From positions 92,466 through 156,465 of the forward strand of contig JAGYXB010000604.1 of the NCBI GenBank assembly GCA_022495005.1: DNA of 64,000 nt, read 5' to 3'. Under the pieces are notes generated by a model that was given only the letters and a program-made list of their open reading frames with translations, ran no database searches and was not told the DNA's origin. Below, one piece after another: positions 35,625 to 46,701 of this stretch. This stretch comes from Rhyacophila brunnea. Lineage: Eukaryota > Arthropoda > Insecta > Trichoptera > Rhyacophilidae. The position numbers and the translations under genes are program-made. Within the stretch, counting starts at the first letter, position 1. Each line of letters starts with the position of its first letter.

Positions 35625-35915
35625 AGGTATAGCTTAGTAGTCAGTGCACATATGTACATCCCGGGGCGCTGGTTTGATGCCTGCTGGGTGTCGTATTTTT
35701 TTAATAACGTCGTGGGTGGGTCCTGAGTTTGAATTCCCAGTCTAGCGAAAAATCATATAATGTTTTTCAATGTGTGTTTGGACTGTGGGGAGTATGGACC
35801 TAATAAGTTGAGAAAATGGCTAACATCAATTTCTCGTAAAAACAAATATCTGTTAATACAACTTCCACCTTGTGGAGACCAATATGGGCCACTTAGGATC
35901 GGACATGATAAAAAA
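35625..35915 (+). repeat. SINE family A, full length with two tRNA-like heads
   Basis: The first head has 'tagcttagtagtcagtgcac' and B-box-like 'ggtttgatgcc' (35671-35681). The second head has 'gtcgtgggtgggtcctg' and B-box-like 'agtttgaattcc' (35726-35737). The linker 'tttttcaatgtgtgtttg', body 'agtatggacctaataagttg', 'ggctaacatcaatttctcgt', 'ctgttaatacaac', 'cttaggatcggacatgataa' and an A-rich tail follow. A double head suggests dimerisation or insertion next to an older head. Confidence 0.65.
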
Positions 35916-36068
35916 AGGTCTCGCATCCACTTCTACTCGACCCGAGATTAACATATTCGATGACCATTTCTATACCTTTACTGCGATATATTATATACGT
36001 TAACTCAATAAACAAATTTTATTCACGCAAGTATGTTGGAAGACTCTCATTTATTATTGACTGATATT

Positions 36069-36390
36069 GAGTATCTGTGGGTCTATTCTATGCTTATCGA
36101 CCGCTAAAGTGATAAAGTGAAAAATATTATCAAACTTAGGGTAGGTTTGTATCAAAATATTAGCACTTATTGTAACAATTACACGAAGCCGGTTTTATTG
36201 TTGCAATAAGTGCTATATTTTAACAGCACCTATCTTGCTGCTGTTAAAATATCGCACTTATTGCAACAATAAAACCGGCTTCGTGTAATTGTTACAATAA
36301 GTGCTAATATTTTGATACACACCTACCCTAAGTTTGATACTATTTATCAATTTAGTGTTCGATAAGTATAGAATAGACCCACAGATACTC
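36069..36390. mobile_element. 322-bp palindromic MITE, copy 1
   Basis: Almost the whole element is self-complementary: 'gagtatctgtgggtctattc' at the left is the inverse of the right end, and arms continue through 'cttagggtaggtttgtatca', 'gcacttattgtaacaatt' and 'aagccggttttattgttgca' to a centre near 36230 ('ttaacagcacc...gctgctgttaa'). A few mismatches remain. Other members: 54182-54500 and, by its ends, 40035-40286. No coding. Confidence 0.85.
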
Positions 36391-36425
36391 TTATCATTTG
36401 AATTAGGTACGCATATTTTTATTGC

Positions 36426-36803
36426 ATGATATGCATGCAACTACATTTCATTTTTGGTGGGAATCGGTTATATTTTATAAATACCAGACTATCGAGTGTC
36501 TTTGCCCATAATTCTGTAATTGAAAACATCCCTAGCAGGAAGACGCTGCACAATGCATTTGGAGAAATGACGTTGGATAAAAGTGCAAAGAGGGGGTGGC
36601 GTTGGGCGGAAATTGGGAGGAGAGCGGGGAGGGAGAGATTTTCAGTGAGGAAGCATCCATCAGTGTCAACGACGCCAGATCTCACCATCACCTCCCCACC
36701 CCCCCAACTTGCGCGGCCATTACCTCCCCGCTTCGAGGAAATGAGGAGATTACTGAAGATAAATCTCAATACCCAACATAGTCTAAGGCTTTCCTCTTCT
36801 TAA
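36426..36803 (+). other. Unrecognised 125-codon ORF, longest in the window
   Basis: The frame begins with ATG in AT-rich DNA and runs into a GC-rich patch (36580-36745), giving a basic, Pro-rich end (SPPPQLARPLPPRFEEMRR). The opposite strand is also open over 36419-36769 (116 codons). Open frames on both strands of a GC-rich patch suggest lack of stops from composition, not selection. No domain, signal peptide or family is recognised. It could be a host exon fragment but I would not annotate it as a gene without transcript support. Confidence 0.2.
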
Positions 36804-37485
36804 TCCTTTCGTGGATAATAGCTAAAGATTGCTTGTACTTAAATGAAAATGTGGCCTGATATAGTATACACAAAGAGTTATATTAATTATTTTTGTAAGT
36901 ATTATTGACTTGAAAATGAATCACCGATAAAAAAAAATACTCAATAAAGGTATAGAGACTGTGAGAATAAAATAATTAATTTTATAATCATCTTCATTTA
37001 GCTTTTTCGATTAGATTAGACGAATGAAATGAAATCTACAAATATTTCATTTAGTATATTATCTAGAAATCACTTAGATGAAAAAGCTCATCTCAGAGAT
37101 CGTCACCAAGCGAGCTTTCTTGCACTCGGAAAGAAAACTTTAAGCATTACCGGAAGTGAATATTTTAATGACGTCATTGGGCTCTTTGGGTGTTTTGTGC
37201 ATGGGATGATATTGCATGAGCGCGTCCGCCTTTCTTACAGCACGGCGACAATAGAGTCTTATGGTAACGACGCTTATAAAACCTAATGACCAAGTATGCT
37301 AGCGAACACTCGATATAAACCGGGAATATGACGCGTACCATATACCTACGGCAGAATGCATTTAAGGTTGCGTCGCTTTTTCATTTCCTTACGTATTTCA
37401 AAATCTATTATAATACTTACAACGAAACCACACACCTCAAATGCGATTTATCATAGGTATCAATAACATCAAAATGTATGCCCAC
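36804..37485. other. Non-genic stretch with one doubtful ORF
   Basis: The plus-strand frame 37029-37286 (85 codons) has no recognisable family. Nothing else is supported. Confidence 0.35.
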
Positions 37486-37705
37486 GATTGCCAAGCGGCT
37501 TATGATTTCGTGGGTCTTAGGTTCGAATCCTGTGCTTGGCAAATACACATATTGTTTTTTAGTGTGTGTTAGGAGTCAGAGTATCGACCTTTTACGTTCA
37601 GCAAGTGGCTAACATCCATTTCTCGTAAAAACCAAAATCTGTTAATACAAACATCCACTCCGTGGAGGCCCATATGATTCTATTAGGATCGGGTAAGGTT
37701 AAAAT
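37486..37705 (+). repeat. SINE family A, full-length reference copy
   Basis: Best-preserved member. Head 'gattgccaagcggcttatga' with perfect B box 'ggttcgaatcc' (37520-37530). Then 'gtgcttggcaaatac', linker 'ttttttagtgtgtgttagg', body 'agcaagtggctaacatccat', 'ttctcgtaaaaacc', 'aaaatctgttaatacaaaca', 'cactccgtggaggcccatat', 'attctattaggatcggg' and an A-rich tail. Pol III transcription and mobilisation by a non-LTR partner are family knowledge. Confidence 0.75.
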
Positions 37706-37769
37706 AAAGATAAAATCAACAATATTAATACCTACATAAATTTGAACAACCTACAAATAAGAAAATTCC

Positions 37770-37860
37770 TGGAAAAGTTTGACCAAGTGGGATTCGAACT
37801 TATATTTTTACCTTCGGGTTAAATACCTACTATCGTTTAAGCTACTGATCAAAAGTCAAA
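37770..37860 (-). repeat. tRNA-like SINE head, minus strand
   Basis: The minus-strand reading has 'cagtagcttaaacgatagta' (A-box region) and 'taagttcgaatcccacttgg' (B box with one change). It is followed downstream by no recognisable body. Confidence 0.5.
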
Positions 37861-38946
37861 AGAATTCAATCTAATAACTACGTATTCCAAGGTTTTCCAA
37901 TTTCCAACAATCAATCGAAGGGAAACTAGCTATCTAATTATTAATCAAGGTAATGATATGATGTGTATTTTTTATCATTCATTAATGACATCTTTGAACA
38001 AAAAAAATAATATTTTTATTTTTTAGTAAGTACCTACTCTTTAATATTATACTACTTTTGCCATCTTGATGTCTTGAGGTAGGAAGACATTGAACCACTT
38101 ATGGATGTTGCGTAGCCTATAAAATCTTCTGCCTACGCGTCTGCCGCTGCTTACCTTCCCCTGCATTAAGAGTAGAAGTAAATGAGAATACTGAAAATAT
38201 TGCCAAAGTATGCAATTTTTCTGCGCATGATAGTAGCTATAAGTTATGTTATCTTATTGGCTCATCTTAAAACCTCTTTCTTGATAATTCGATCATCCTA
38301 GGATATCTTCGTGATACGTCGTGTAGTCTTTCGTTCCTATGTGTTTCTGCTAAAATTTCATTGATCGAGCGGGTTTTTGGTCGCCATTTAGGTATTTTAA
38401 TCTCCTTTGGACACCACTGGATGATAACATTAATGTTTAACGATGCTCTGTTATTCAAGTGTTGTGGTCTAATTATAGACACTATTTGTATATATATATA
38501 TATATATACTTTTTTAGTGGATTACAATTACATTGTCCCTATGAGTTACTGTTATATTTTTCATATTTATGATTTAAAAACTTTCAACTAAACCACGATA
38601 CGTTTCTTTGTGTAATTTACAACGTTGTCAAAATATTAATAAATATAAAAACCAAAGTGAAAAGCTCTGAAATTCTCATGATTACAGCTCTTTATTCACT
38701 GCACTTGGGCAACAATAGAGCTTTTGTGCATCGCAAGAAAAATCACCGCGTCTCATCCAATAATTTATCAACATCGCGTGTTCCTAACTACCTACAAACT
38801 GTATAAAAAATTAATTCACACTTGGGTTATAGGTATTAAAAACAAAATTCTTATTCTAAATAATCTCAATAGTATTTTATTAGCATGAGTAAAGTCTTTA
38901 AACTTGAAAACACTTCTAGAAACACCTACTAGAAAAAATCTCTTGA
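37861..38946. other. AT-rich stretch with no supported gene
   Basis: Contains a (TA)n microsatellite at 38491-38510. Frames at 38267-38482 (-) and 38361-38591 (+) overlap and are not recognised. Confidence 0.4.
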
Positions 38947-39035
38947 AAAAAATACGACACCTGACGGTATTTGAACCAGTATAACGAGTGGTATCGCGCC
39001 AATGTGCTTTATTCAATTAAGCTATGGGCATCCTA
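38947..39035 (-). repeat. tRNA-like SINE head, minus strand
   Basis: The minus-strand reading has 'ccatagcttaattgaataaa' (A-box region) and 'tggttcaaataccgtcagg' (B box). The spacing is tRNA-like and the anticodon arm is not well paired. Confidence 0.5.
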
Positions 39036-40034
39036 CTTAATTACGATAATTTTAACTAGTAGTTCTTACATGAAATGCTTATCAAATTTAGTTATAATGT
39101 TGGCTATGGGTTTTTGTATATTTAATTTAGGTAGGTACCTAATAATATTATTTTTCTAGTAGATATATATCTAAAGTATTTTCAAGTTACGTATGTTCAA
39201 TATATAGAATGTTACATTCTAAAAGCTATTGAATTATTTGTTTAATAAAAAAAATAGTTCGTTCTAAAAGAATATATTAATATTATTGCTATCGCCATAG
39301 TTAATTTTCGACTTTTTCCAGGCATCTCCTTCCAGTTAGTCAGGTCACAGTTAACCTCTGTGTTTTTTGAAATAATCTACCTACATCATCTAAGAGCGGC
39401 CCGAGCGCCGAATTTCTACTTCATAAACTTTATGGAGAAATCATATCTAACAATGAACCTGGTCCATCTGCTTCGCGACTTTAATATATTATGAACTATA
39501 TTAAACTTAAATTGATCTAAGACATCAACGTTAGTGTGTATATATTATGAACCATGTTAGATTTTCTTTAACCATATAAATATTCTTTGGGGAATTTTAT
39601 TTTAGATTAACTTAGCTATTATTTTCAACGTTTTTTCATCAGGCTCTATACTTTACCTTTACACCAATACAAAATAATTGCTTTTATATACACGTCTCAG
39701 ATTTTTATTTTCTTAATAATATTCATACTCCTAAAATATCAATAACAGAAAATCGATTAAAAATGCCAAATATTAATATCTTATAGCTATTTTTTAGCAG
39801 GTACCTAACATAGTTTTATATGTTAACTAAAATACCTCTCAGAACTGTAAAGTGATGATGACTGGAGAAAATCAATTACTTTAAACGTGTTCTAAAAAAT
39901 ATTGTTAAAAAGACGTTATAATCATTATAATAAATTTAACTTTACTTAACAAAATATTTACAGTTATCAACAACTATATTTGTAGATTATCATGTCCATA
40001 TTAATTGACTATGCATCTATACAAAACCAGCCAT
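39036..40034. other. AT-rich stretch with no supported gene
   Basis: Nothing recognised. 'taggtaggtacctaataata' at 39129-39148 is an instance of the genome-typical TAGGTACCT word. Confidence 0.45.
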
Positions 40035-40286
40035 GTGGGTCTATTCTATACACAATATGACTATCGGTAGTTGAAGTTGAAGTCAGCCATCTAAAGTGTC
40101 AAAACTGTCTATTTCGCTCTAAAAGTTAATACAACCAAGTGAGGAGGTGTTACAACATAGCACTGTTTAGTTAGATGGTTAACTTAATGTAAAAATTAAC
40201 TGCCTCGAAACGAATAAATATGATAAACTACCGTCGATAACCGCCGATAGCCGCCGATAACCGCCTTGTATATAGAATAGACCCAC
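40035..40286. mobile_element. MITE with the palindrome-family ends, copy 3
   Basis: Starts 'gtgggtctattctata' and ends with the inverse 'tatagaatagacccac', the same termini as 36069-36390. The interior is unrelated to that copy and contains three units of 'cgccgata(a/g)ccg' (40233-40266). So the family shares ends but not interiors. Confidence 0.75.
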
Positions 40287-40779
40287 TGATCATTGTTATT
40301 TATTAGGTATTGAAATAAATTGTATTTTAAAATATGTCAATATTCACCGAATGACTGTTAACTTATTTACGATTAAAATGATAATGATGTAGTCCATCAT
40401 AATATAATAATGTTCTGCCATAGTTGCGTAATATATAACATGCAAGATATTTGAAATGACACAATATAACAAAATTGCATTATTTTGGTAAGATTTTTAG
40501 GACATTAAAATCTCTCATCTATGCCTAATATTATTGATATTTCACGATCGCCCTGTGCTTTTCCATGTCTACTCAACGAAATACATCGTGAGTAGGCTTT
40601 GCGGGCCCGGAAGCGGAGCGAGAGATGCAACCTGCGTCCCTCGACGTTCCAGACTTGACCCCGATAACCAGAAAACTCTATCAGTGATGGGAAAAACTTG
40701 AAATGCAATTCTAATTTACGATGTTTTTGATAAAATATAGACGACTCGACCATAACTAGATTTTATAACATATTATTTT
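40287..40779. other. Non-genic stretch with a GC-richer patch
   Basis: The minus-strand frame 40505-40753 (82 codons) covers a GC-richer patch with 'gcgggcccggaagcggagcg'. It is not recognised. Confidence 0.3.
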
Positions 40780-40915
40780 TTTTATCGGCTTTACATTCCG
40801 ATGTGGATCTTGGCTGCCGCACAAAATGATTTCCTACCAGATTATTTTATGAGAATTGGATGTAAGCCACTTGCTTAACATAAGTCCAATCAAAAATCAA
40901 ATCAAAAAACGAATT
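40780..40915 (-). repeat. SINE, variant related to family A, minus strand
   Basis: The minus-strand reading has 'caggtctggaaaattcg', 'ggacttatgttaagcaagtg', 'gcttacatccaattctcat', then 'gtgcggcagccaagatccac' and 'tcggaatgtaaagccgat'. The first half follows family A, but the 3' half is different, so it is a sister subfamily. Confidence 0.5.
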
Positions 40916-40948
40916 TTCCAGACCTGAAAGATTGTTTAAATTAATCCA

Positions 40949-40954
<6 letters not shown>

Positions 40955-40980
<26 letters not shown>

Positions 40981-40981
40981 G
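40955..40981. repeat. (TA)n microsatellite
   Basis: An uninterrupted TA run following an A-rich stretch. Confidence 0.8.
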
Positions 40982-41311
40982 AGTTCTTTCAATTCTTAGC
41001 GCTCATTTGTTTAGATATTGTGAATAATCCACTGTGGACTTTTTAATCGTGGATTGGAATCCTGCATTTTGTTAAATCTTTCGTATGATTTCAATATATG
41101 ACATGTGAAAATGGAAAAGATTTTTTTTTAATATACATACAGAGCTTCATATACTTTATCTTGAATTTGGTGAGTCTAGAATGATGATTTTCCTGTATTT
41201 GGCAATATAACATGTATGCTAAGTGACAACCAAATGAATGGTCATTCGACTACCGTCTAATGTGCAAAGGTTGGAAATCATCAAACCGATCACTATTTTC
41301 GAAACCGCTGC

Positions 41312-41497
41312 TTGGAACCAGTAATGTATTTCAGGACGACAGCCGAGTCACCAAGTAATTTTGAGACCAATATAAGGAAAAAAACCATAAACTTTCCAAC
41401 TAAAAATGCACCAAGTAAAAATATAAATGTATCTTCTTTTGATATTGTTTGCAGAGATTTTGTTATGCCTTGGATAATATTGGAAATTAACTGTTAA
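41312..41497 (+). other. Unrecognised 61-codon ORF
   Basis: The frame has a more protein-like composition than most here (Ser, Asn, Lys, Pro spread evenly, ending CRDFVMPWIILEINC and a stop). I recognise no family. No splice sites or repeat support it. Possibly the end of a transposon protein. Confidence 0.2.
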
Positions 41498-43247
41498 TTA
41501 ATTAAATGTAACTCAATGTGTAATAAATTCGCACATTTTTTTTAAAATGAGGTACAATTAAATAATTATTGTATGAGCGATTTCAAATATTTCGAGGTCC
41601 TTTTTCAATCTTCTGACGAATCGATTGCGTCATCTTCGTAACGTAATATTGCCGCTGCTCGAAACAACAATATTGTGTGTTCTTATAAAACCAACTAATT
41701 AGACCAATCAGTTACGATGACCTCTTTTTCCACGAGTTATCACCTGTGTAATAAGTTGAAATACCTAAGTATTTTTTCCACGACGCACTACGAATCTAAA
41801 ATACAACACCTTCCTACACTTTATACTATTTATAGGATGCAATAGCTCCAGCGGCTATTCCATTATCCATAATACCTTGTCATTTCGTAATTAGGAATAT
41901 TCTAAATTATTAAGTAGGTAAGTAGTAAAAAGGTTTATTTTCAATGAAGAAGGCAGAAAATACCACCCCATCTAGTATTAAAGCGATCGATGCTATTTTG
42001 TCTGCTGACACCACCCTTCCAAAAGAGGTTGGGTTAGTTTCTTAAAAATACAAACACAAACAAAATAATTTTCTACGGAAAGATAAATTAGGTGCAATTG
42101 TTATAATGTTACAAATACTGTCAGCTATAAAATTGTAGGTAAAACAATACAAAAGATATTAAATTAAGTAGATAGACTTTTACACAAAATAAATATTAAA
42201 TACCCATCAATGATGTTCAAGAAAACCTTCTTGTATACAGATGTAAGCAAAACATAGATCACTAGGCCCACTAATTTTCATACAAACTCTCAAAATTTAT
42301 GAGTGACGAACTTTTATATGTTTTTATTTACAAATACATATAACAATTACGTCAAATATAAAAACCACGTAAGGCTACATCTTTTGGTAATCATGGATTA
42401 TCAGCAGTGGCTTATTTTTTGTTTGATCCAGTGCAAAGATTTAATTAATAGTCTGAGCAAATGAATAACAAGCATTACTTGTAAACCGAATCTGTTAGCG
42501 TAACTTCCACTTTGTAAAAGTTAGTAATCCTCCGCTTAACTCTGAAACCGTCAAAACTTCATTACAATATGTGCTATTTCGAAGATCTCAAAAAGACTAT
42601 ATTTAAGATAAAGATTATGTATGTATAAAAAATGTGAGAATAATATCAGCTAGATTCTAATATTTACTATCTAAGTACTGAAGACGAACAAACTCTAAAG
42701 ATTTTTGTTTCTTTTATTAATTATGTATATCACATTTTTTTCACCGCAAATGTATCCTAAAACAATGTATCTATAGTATAAGCTTAAAACAATTAATTTT
42801 ACGATACGCGTTTCGTCCACATAGTGACCTTCGTCAAGTATGTACCATTTAAAAAAATGTTTTTTTTCATAATGTACGTATATTATAATATATTATGCTA
42901 AATTGGTGTACTGTCCGGCGCCATATATATATGTTTATAATATGTATGCTTTTGAGGTATTTCTAAATGTCATTATTTAGGTCTACAAAAATATTAAACA
43001 TGCAAAATATGTTTTAAATTTTGACGGTTTAAATCGGTTAACTAGTTAGTTCGTAAAAAACCGGTATACGGGTAGCATTAGGGTAGCGTAATAGCACGTA
43101 TTTATTATCATCTAACTAAGGCAGTACAGTTCGACGATATTCTTAGTTTATCCGAAAGCTCTGTTAAGTTTAAAATGGTAATTTTATGTAATTCTTTTGG
43201 TAAAATTATGGAACTGAGTCATTAATATTTACCCCGTTACTAAAATT
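41498..43247. other. AT-rich stretch with no supported gene
   Basis: Nothing recognised. Confidence 0.45.
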
Positions 43248-43760
43248 CAGTCAGGGTATGGACCTAATAGGTTGAGCAAGTGGCTGACATCCATTTCTTG
43301 TAAAAAATAAAATCTGTTAATACAAACCTCTACTCTGTGGAGCGACTGTGTTTAGGAAAAAGGGCGTAACCCTCAATTTTTCGAAAAGTGCTTTTATTAG
43401 ATATTAACAATGTATACAACTAAATACACATTCTATAAAAAAGGAAGTAAGCCGCAAATGCCGAAATAATATTTAAATTCAGGTTTAATTGATATTAATT
43501 AAGTTTTAATTTAGGGAATAAAGCATATTTACCCTCAATTTTAATGATTCTTCTGTAATAACTTTTTAATTATTATTAGATCAAAAATATATTACACCAA
43601 ATCATCAATCATCATTCACCCAATGTCTGTGCCTATTTTTTTAAAAAATATTGAACCAAAATCATTCAAAAAACTTTTTTGTAAGGGTTACGCCCTTTTT
43701 CCTAAACAAGGTCGATAATAATATGATCCTATTAAGATCGGACATGGTCGAAAAAAAATT
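43248..43760 (+). repeat. SINE family A split by a fold-back insertion
   Basis: The 5' part (43248-43349) has 'gtatggacctaataggttga', 'agtggctgacatccatttct' and 'ctctactctgtggag'. The 3' part (43708-43760) resumes with 'gataataatatgatcctatt' and 'aagatcggacatggtcg'. The element at 43350-43707 separates them, so the SINE is older than that insertion. Confidence 0.75.
43350..43707. mobile_element. 358-bp TIR element nested in a SINE
   Basis: Begins 'gtttaggaaaaagggcgtaa' and ends with the inverse 'ttacgccctttttcctaaac'; the ends match over about 24 bp. The interior is AT-rich and non-coding. A clean target duplication is not visible. Confidence 0.8.
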
Positions 43761-44889
43761 CAATATGGCATTTTTTTGCTATTGTAGTATTAAATCTATC
43801 ACCCACTACTAGAGGTTGTGATTTCTTGTTTTTTTCGAGTTTCGAGAATTAAAGAATATTTCTATAATCTCGAGATAGAGATTTATTTCTAAGGTCTGAA
43901 TAACGCATTGACGGGAGAGAATATTATTTGTTATTATTTTTTATTCATCTGAGCAGTTTTTACCCAACACAAACATTTTAGATTTCAGAATCAAACTCAA
44001 GAGCTTTCGTTTGACTTTCATTTTTTTTCGCTCCAATCACGTTTCACGTAAAAGCTCTCGGGAATCTCTCACTACTACTGTGGTCTTGAAGTGAATGATC
44101 TCTGTAACTTAAGTAGGAAATTTAATTTTTACCTACTTTTAAATACATAAATAATATTTCAAAGTAAAAAATAGTCTATCAATGGCAAAATTTGTATCGA
44201 ATCAAACGATCTTCCAATAAGCGCATCCTAATAATGGGGATATCCCCTGCGTTGCTCATAAATCTTACTAACACCAGTCACAGTAACTTATAAATAAACG
44301 GCAGCCCCTTACAAAACCCAACCCTAACCTGCCCCAATATGGCGATCACACCCTTCTATAAGAGGGCTGAAAGTAGGTCACGGCGCGGCATACATATTTG
44401 ATGTCTCACTCAAAGTGTGGGGCGCGGTACCCTCAGTGCCCGACTTGAATCTATCGTGTCACTGGGGAAGAGAAGTTGTGTATTTAAAGTTCGAGGGGTG
44501 GCGACATTAAATTCTACCAAAGTTTTATTCGACATCTTTTGCGTATATTGTAAGGTCGTATAATATATAAAATAATTTGCAGGAAGTTATCTTTTGTATT
44601 TAATTAATTATGATTTTAATAAAAATAAGATTATATAAAAGGTCGTTCGTAAAAGAATAAATTTTAAACATATTTTTATTTTGAAAATTGATTATTGCTA
44701 TAAATTTCTGTTCTGAAGTGAAACATGTATGACATCGTAATGGAAATTTTACAATTAATTACGCATACTAAATTTGTTGTTTTGTTTTTGTTGCAGAATC
44801 CGTAATAAATTTGGTTTATTTATATGGAATGTGAACATCTTAAACTTATAATTTATAATATCCACAATATTTAAAAAAAAATGAAATAA
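43761..44889. other. Non-genic stretch with a GC-richer patch
   Basis: At 44270-44510 GC rises ('cacggcgcggcatac', 'gtggggcgcggtaccc'). The minus-strand frame 44755-44994 runs over a tRNA-like segment and is not credible. Confidence 0.35.
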
Positions 44890-45005
44890 ACTGGAAGTAT
44901 CCACGGTGGCCTGTTTGGTAGATCGGTCGTCTTTGAAACTGTGGGCTTCTGATTTTGTTCCGCCTTTAGTCAGAAAAACACATGTTTTTATCAATGTATG
45001 CAGGG
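44890..45005 (+). repeat. tRNA-like SINE head, diverged
   Basis: 'ggtggcctgtttggtagatc' (A-box region) and 'gggcttctgattttgttccg' (decayed B-box region) with tRNA-like spacing, then a 'tcaatgtatg' linker like family A. Confidence 0.35.
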
Positions 45006-45439
45006 ACTCAATATGAACTCAACTAAAAACTATTTCTTAAAATGAAGCCAACTGAATGTTTTTAAGCCACTCCCCTCCCCCCAAGGCCGATTGTCACATT
45101 TTTTTCAGAAAATCCTTTAACCCCAATCTAAATAACGTCATATTTTTAAACTCGTCTCCCAATCGTTAAAAAATAGTTGAAAATAATCAATGTCAGTATA
45201 ATGTCATCTCAGAATATTTTATTCTCAGAAAAAAATATTATTTAGGTACATGCTATTTTTTTCAGCAACCCCTACTTTCCCCCCTCCTATCCTATTTGTA
45301 TCACATTGTCTCAGACAATCTTATCTCATTGTGATGTGACGTGGACTGCATAATACTAATTAAACCTAATAATAAAAGAGTGAAATAAATTACTACGTTC
45401 GGTCCTTCAACGGAACATATTTATGCACCTCACTGAGTA
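45006..45439. other. AT-rich stretch with no supported gene
   Basis: A C-rich run lies at 45065-45085. Nothing else. Confidence 0.4.
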
Positions 45440-45560
45440 AGGGTTGTATTAACATATTTTTGTTTTTACGACAAATGTATGTTAGCCACTTGCTCAACAT
45501 ACTTACCCTTACTCTGTGACCAAACATATATTGGAAAAAAAAAACAAGTGAATTTGTCAG
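45440..45560 (-). repeat. SINE family A, minus strand, truncated
   Basis: The minus-strand reading has 'atatatgtttggtcacagag', 'gtatgttgagcaagtggcta', 'acatacatttgtcgtaaaaa' and 'atatgttaatacaac', following the family body. The 3' end beyond this is lost. Confidence 0.65.
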
Positions 45561-45779
45561 ACCGACTTCAACACCGACACATTACCGTGGGCTTAAAAGA
45601 GCGAATGAAAATACTTTGAGAATTAACTACCTATTTAAAAAAAAAGTATTTAGTGATGGTAAAAAGCTACCGATTTTTGCTTAGTGTATTTAGTCACTTT
45701 AGAAAGTTGTTTTTATCTAGATTAATATAAAAACTGTGATTATTAACAAAACGAAATAAATTATTTGAAACCTACAAAT
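45561..45779. other. AT-rich spacer
   Basis: Nothing recognised. Confidence 0.4.
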
Positions 45780-46040
45780 CCCCCATAGCTCCCTGTTTCC
45801 ATTTGGCGGCACACATTTATATGACGTTTACCCATAAGCAGTCGTATTTACCCCTCGTTCTAGCAGCTCTGCTGTTGATACAAGTGCATTATTTAATTGT
45901 ATGCTAGTGTGAAACCACGTGGGGGCTTACGTCTACACTGCTTCACGTGTGGTGACTAATAGGCAGCCACTTATAAACAAACAGCTGACTCCGCAGTAAC
46001 GCGTTTTTTATTACGTTTTTCGCCATTTCGGAATCATCAC
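45780..46040. promoter_or_regulatory. Island with E-box cluster; candidate enhancer
   Basis: GC-richer sequence, not repeated in the window, carrying 'ccacgtggg' and 'tcacgtgtgg' (CACGTG-type sites) and 'aacagctgact' (CAGCTG) within about 80 bp. Also 'catcacgtaa' near its end. No coding frame. Function inferred from motif clustering only. Confidence 0.3.
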
Positions 46041-46396
46041 GTAATAAGGTTCTACATATTATTAGCGATCTTGATTTAAATCAAGAACAGTACCTATACT
46101 TAGGTACTGTTTTGAGCATTTGAATACAAGTATAACATAAACCATTTTGTTAAAGTAGTTAAATTATAACTTGTAGTTTGGACTTCATATAACAACTATA
46201 ATAACTATCGAGTAATAAAGTATTCTGTACAATTTAATAACATTGAGTTCTTTTCCGGGAAAAGAGCGTACCACATTAAAGTTTATTTTCAGTTAATCAC
46301 TTCAAATGATGCGCGATATATTTAAAGTACTTAGGTTTAAACTATATTAAATATTTAAATATTGGCATTTGAAGAGACGAAATCATTTAACTTTGT

Positions 46397-46660
46397 TTAC
46401 TTGAATTCTGTCGAAAATATACTAGAAGATGCTAATATTTTCACTGATGTTGAGTGAGTTGAGTTGATATCACTATTTTTATTAGAATAATTCGGGTCCA
46501 TCACAGTTTTATCTCTGTCAAAAGATTCTACCAAATTCATTAAGTTTTCCACAAGTTCCGTTAATTGTAAGGTTGGTATTATACGTGTCAACTGCAGACA
46601 TTCATTCCACCATCTTACTTTACTTACCATATTGTGCACGAAACGATTGTCAGATACCAT
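46397..46660 (-). other. Unrecognised 87-codon ORF with gene-like composition
   Basis: The minus-strand frame is balanced and low in stop-avoiding runs (WWNECLQLTRIIPTLQLTEL, then VENLMNLVESFDRDKTVMDP, then a Ser/Asn-rich end). 'atggtaagtaaag' near its start holds a consensus splice-donor word (GTAAGT), so the real exon could lie upstream. It ends at a stop beside AT-rich DNA and adjoins the inverted-repeat element at 46702-46968. I recognise no family. It could be a transposon-encoded protein fragment or chance. Confidence 0.25.
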
Positions 46661-46701
46661 ACATTACGCCGTATCCGGAAATTTGTACGTAAGCAGTTCA
46701 C

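Noticed and set aside
36419..36769. 116-codon minus-strand ORF opposite the longest plus-strand ORF
   Set aside because: Both strands are open over a GC-rich patch; this is expected from low stop frequency, and no domain is recognised.
40955..40981. CRISPR-like or structured array
   Set aside because: A plain TA microsatellite; no spacer-repeat arrangement anywhere in the window.
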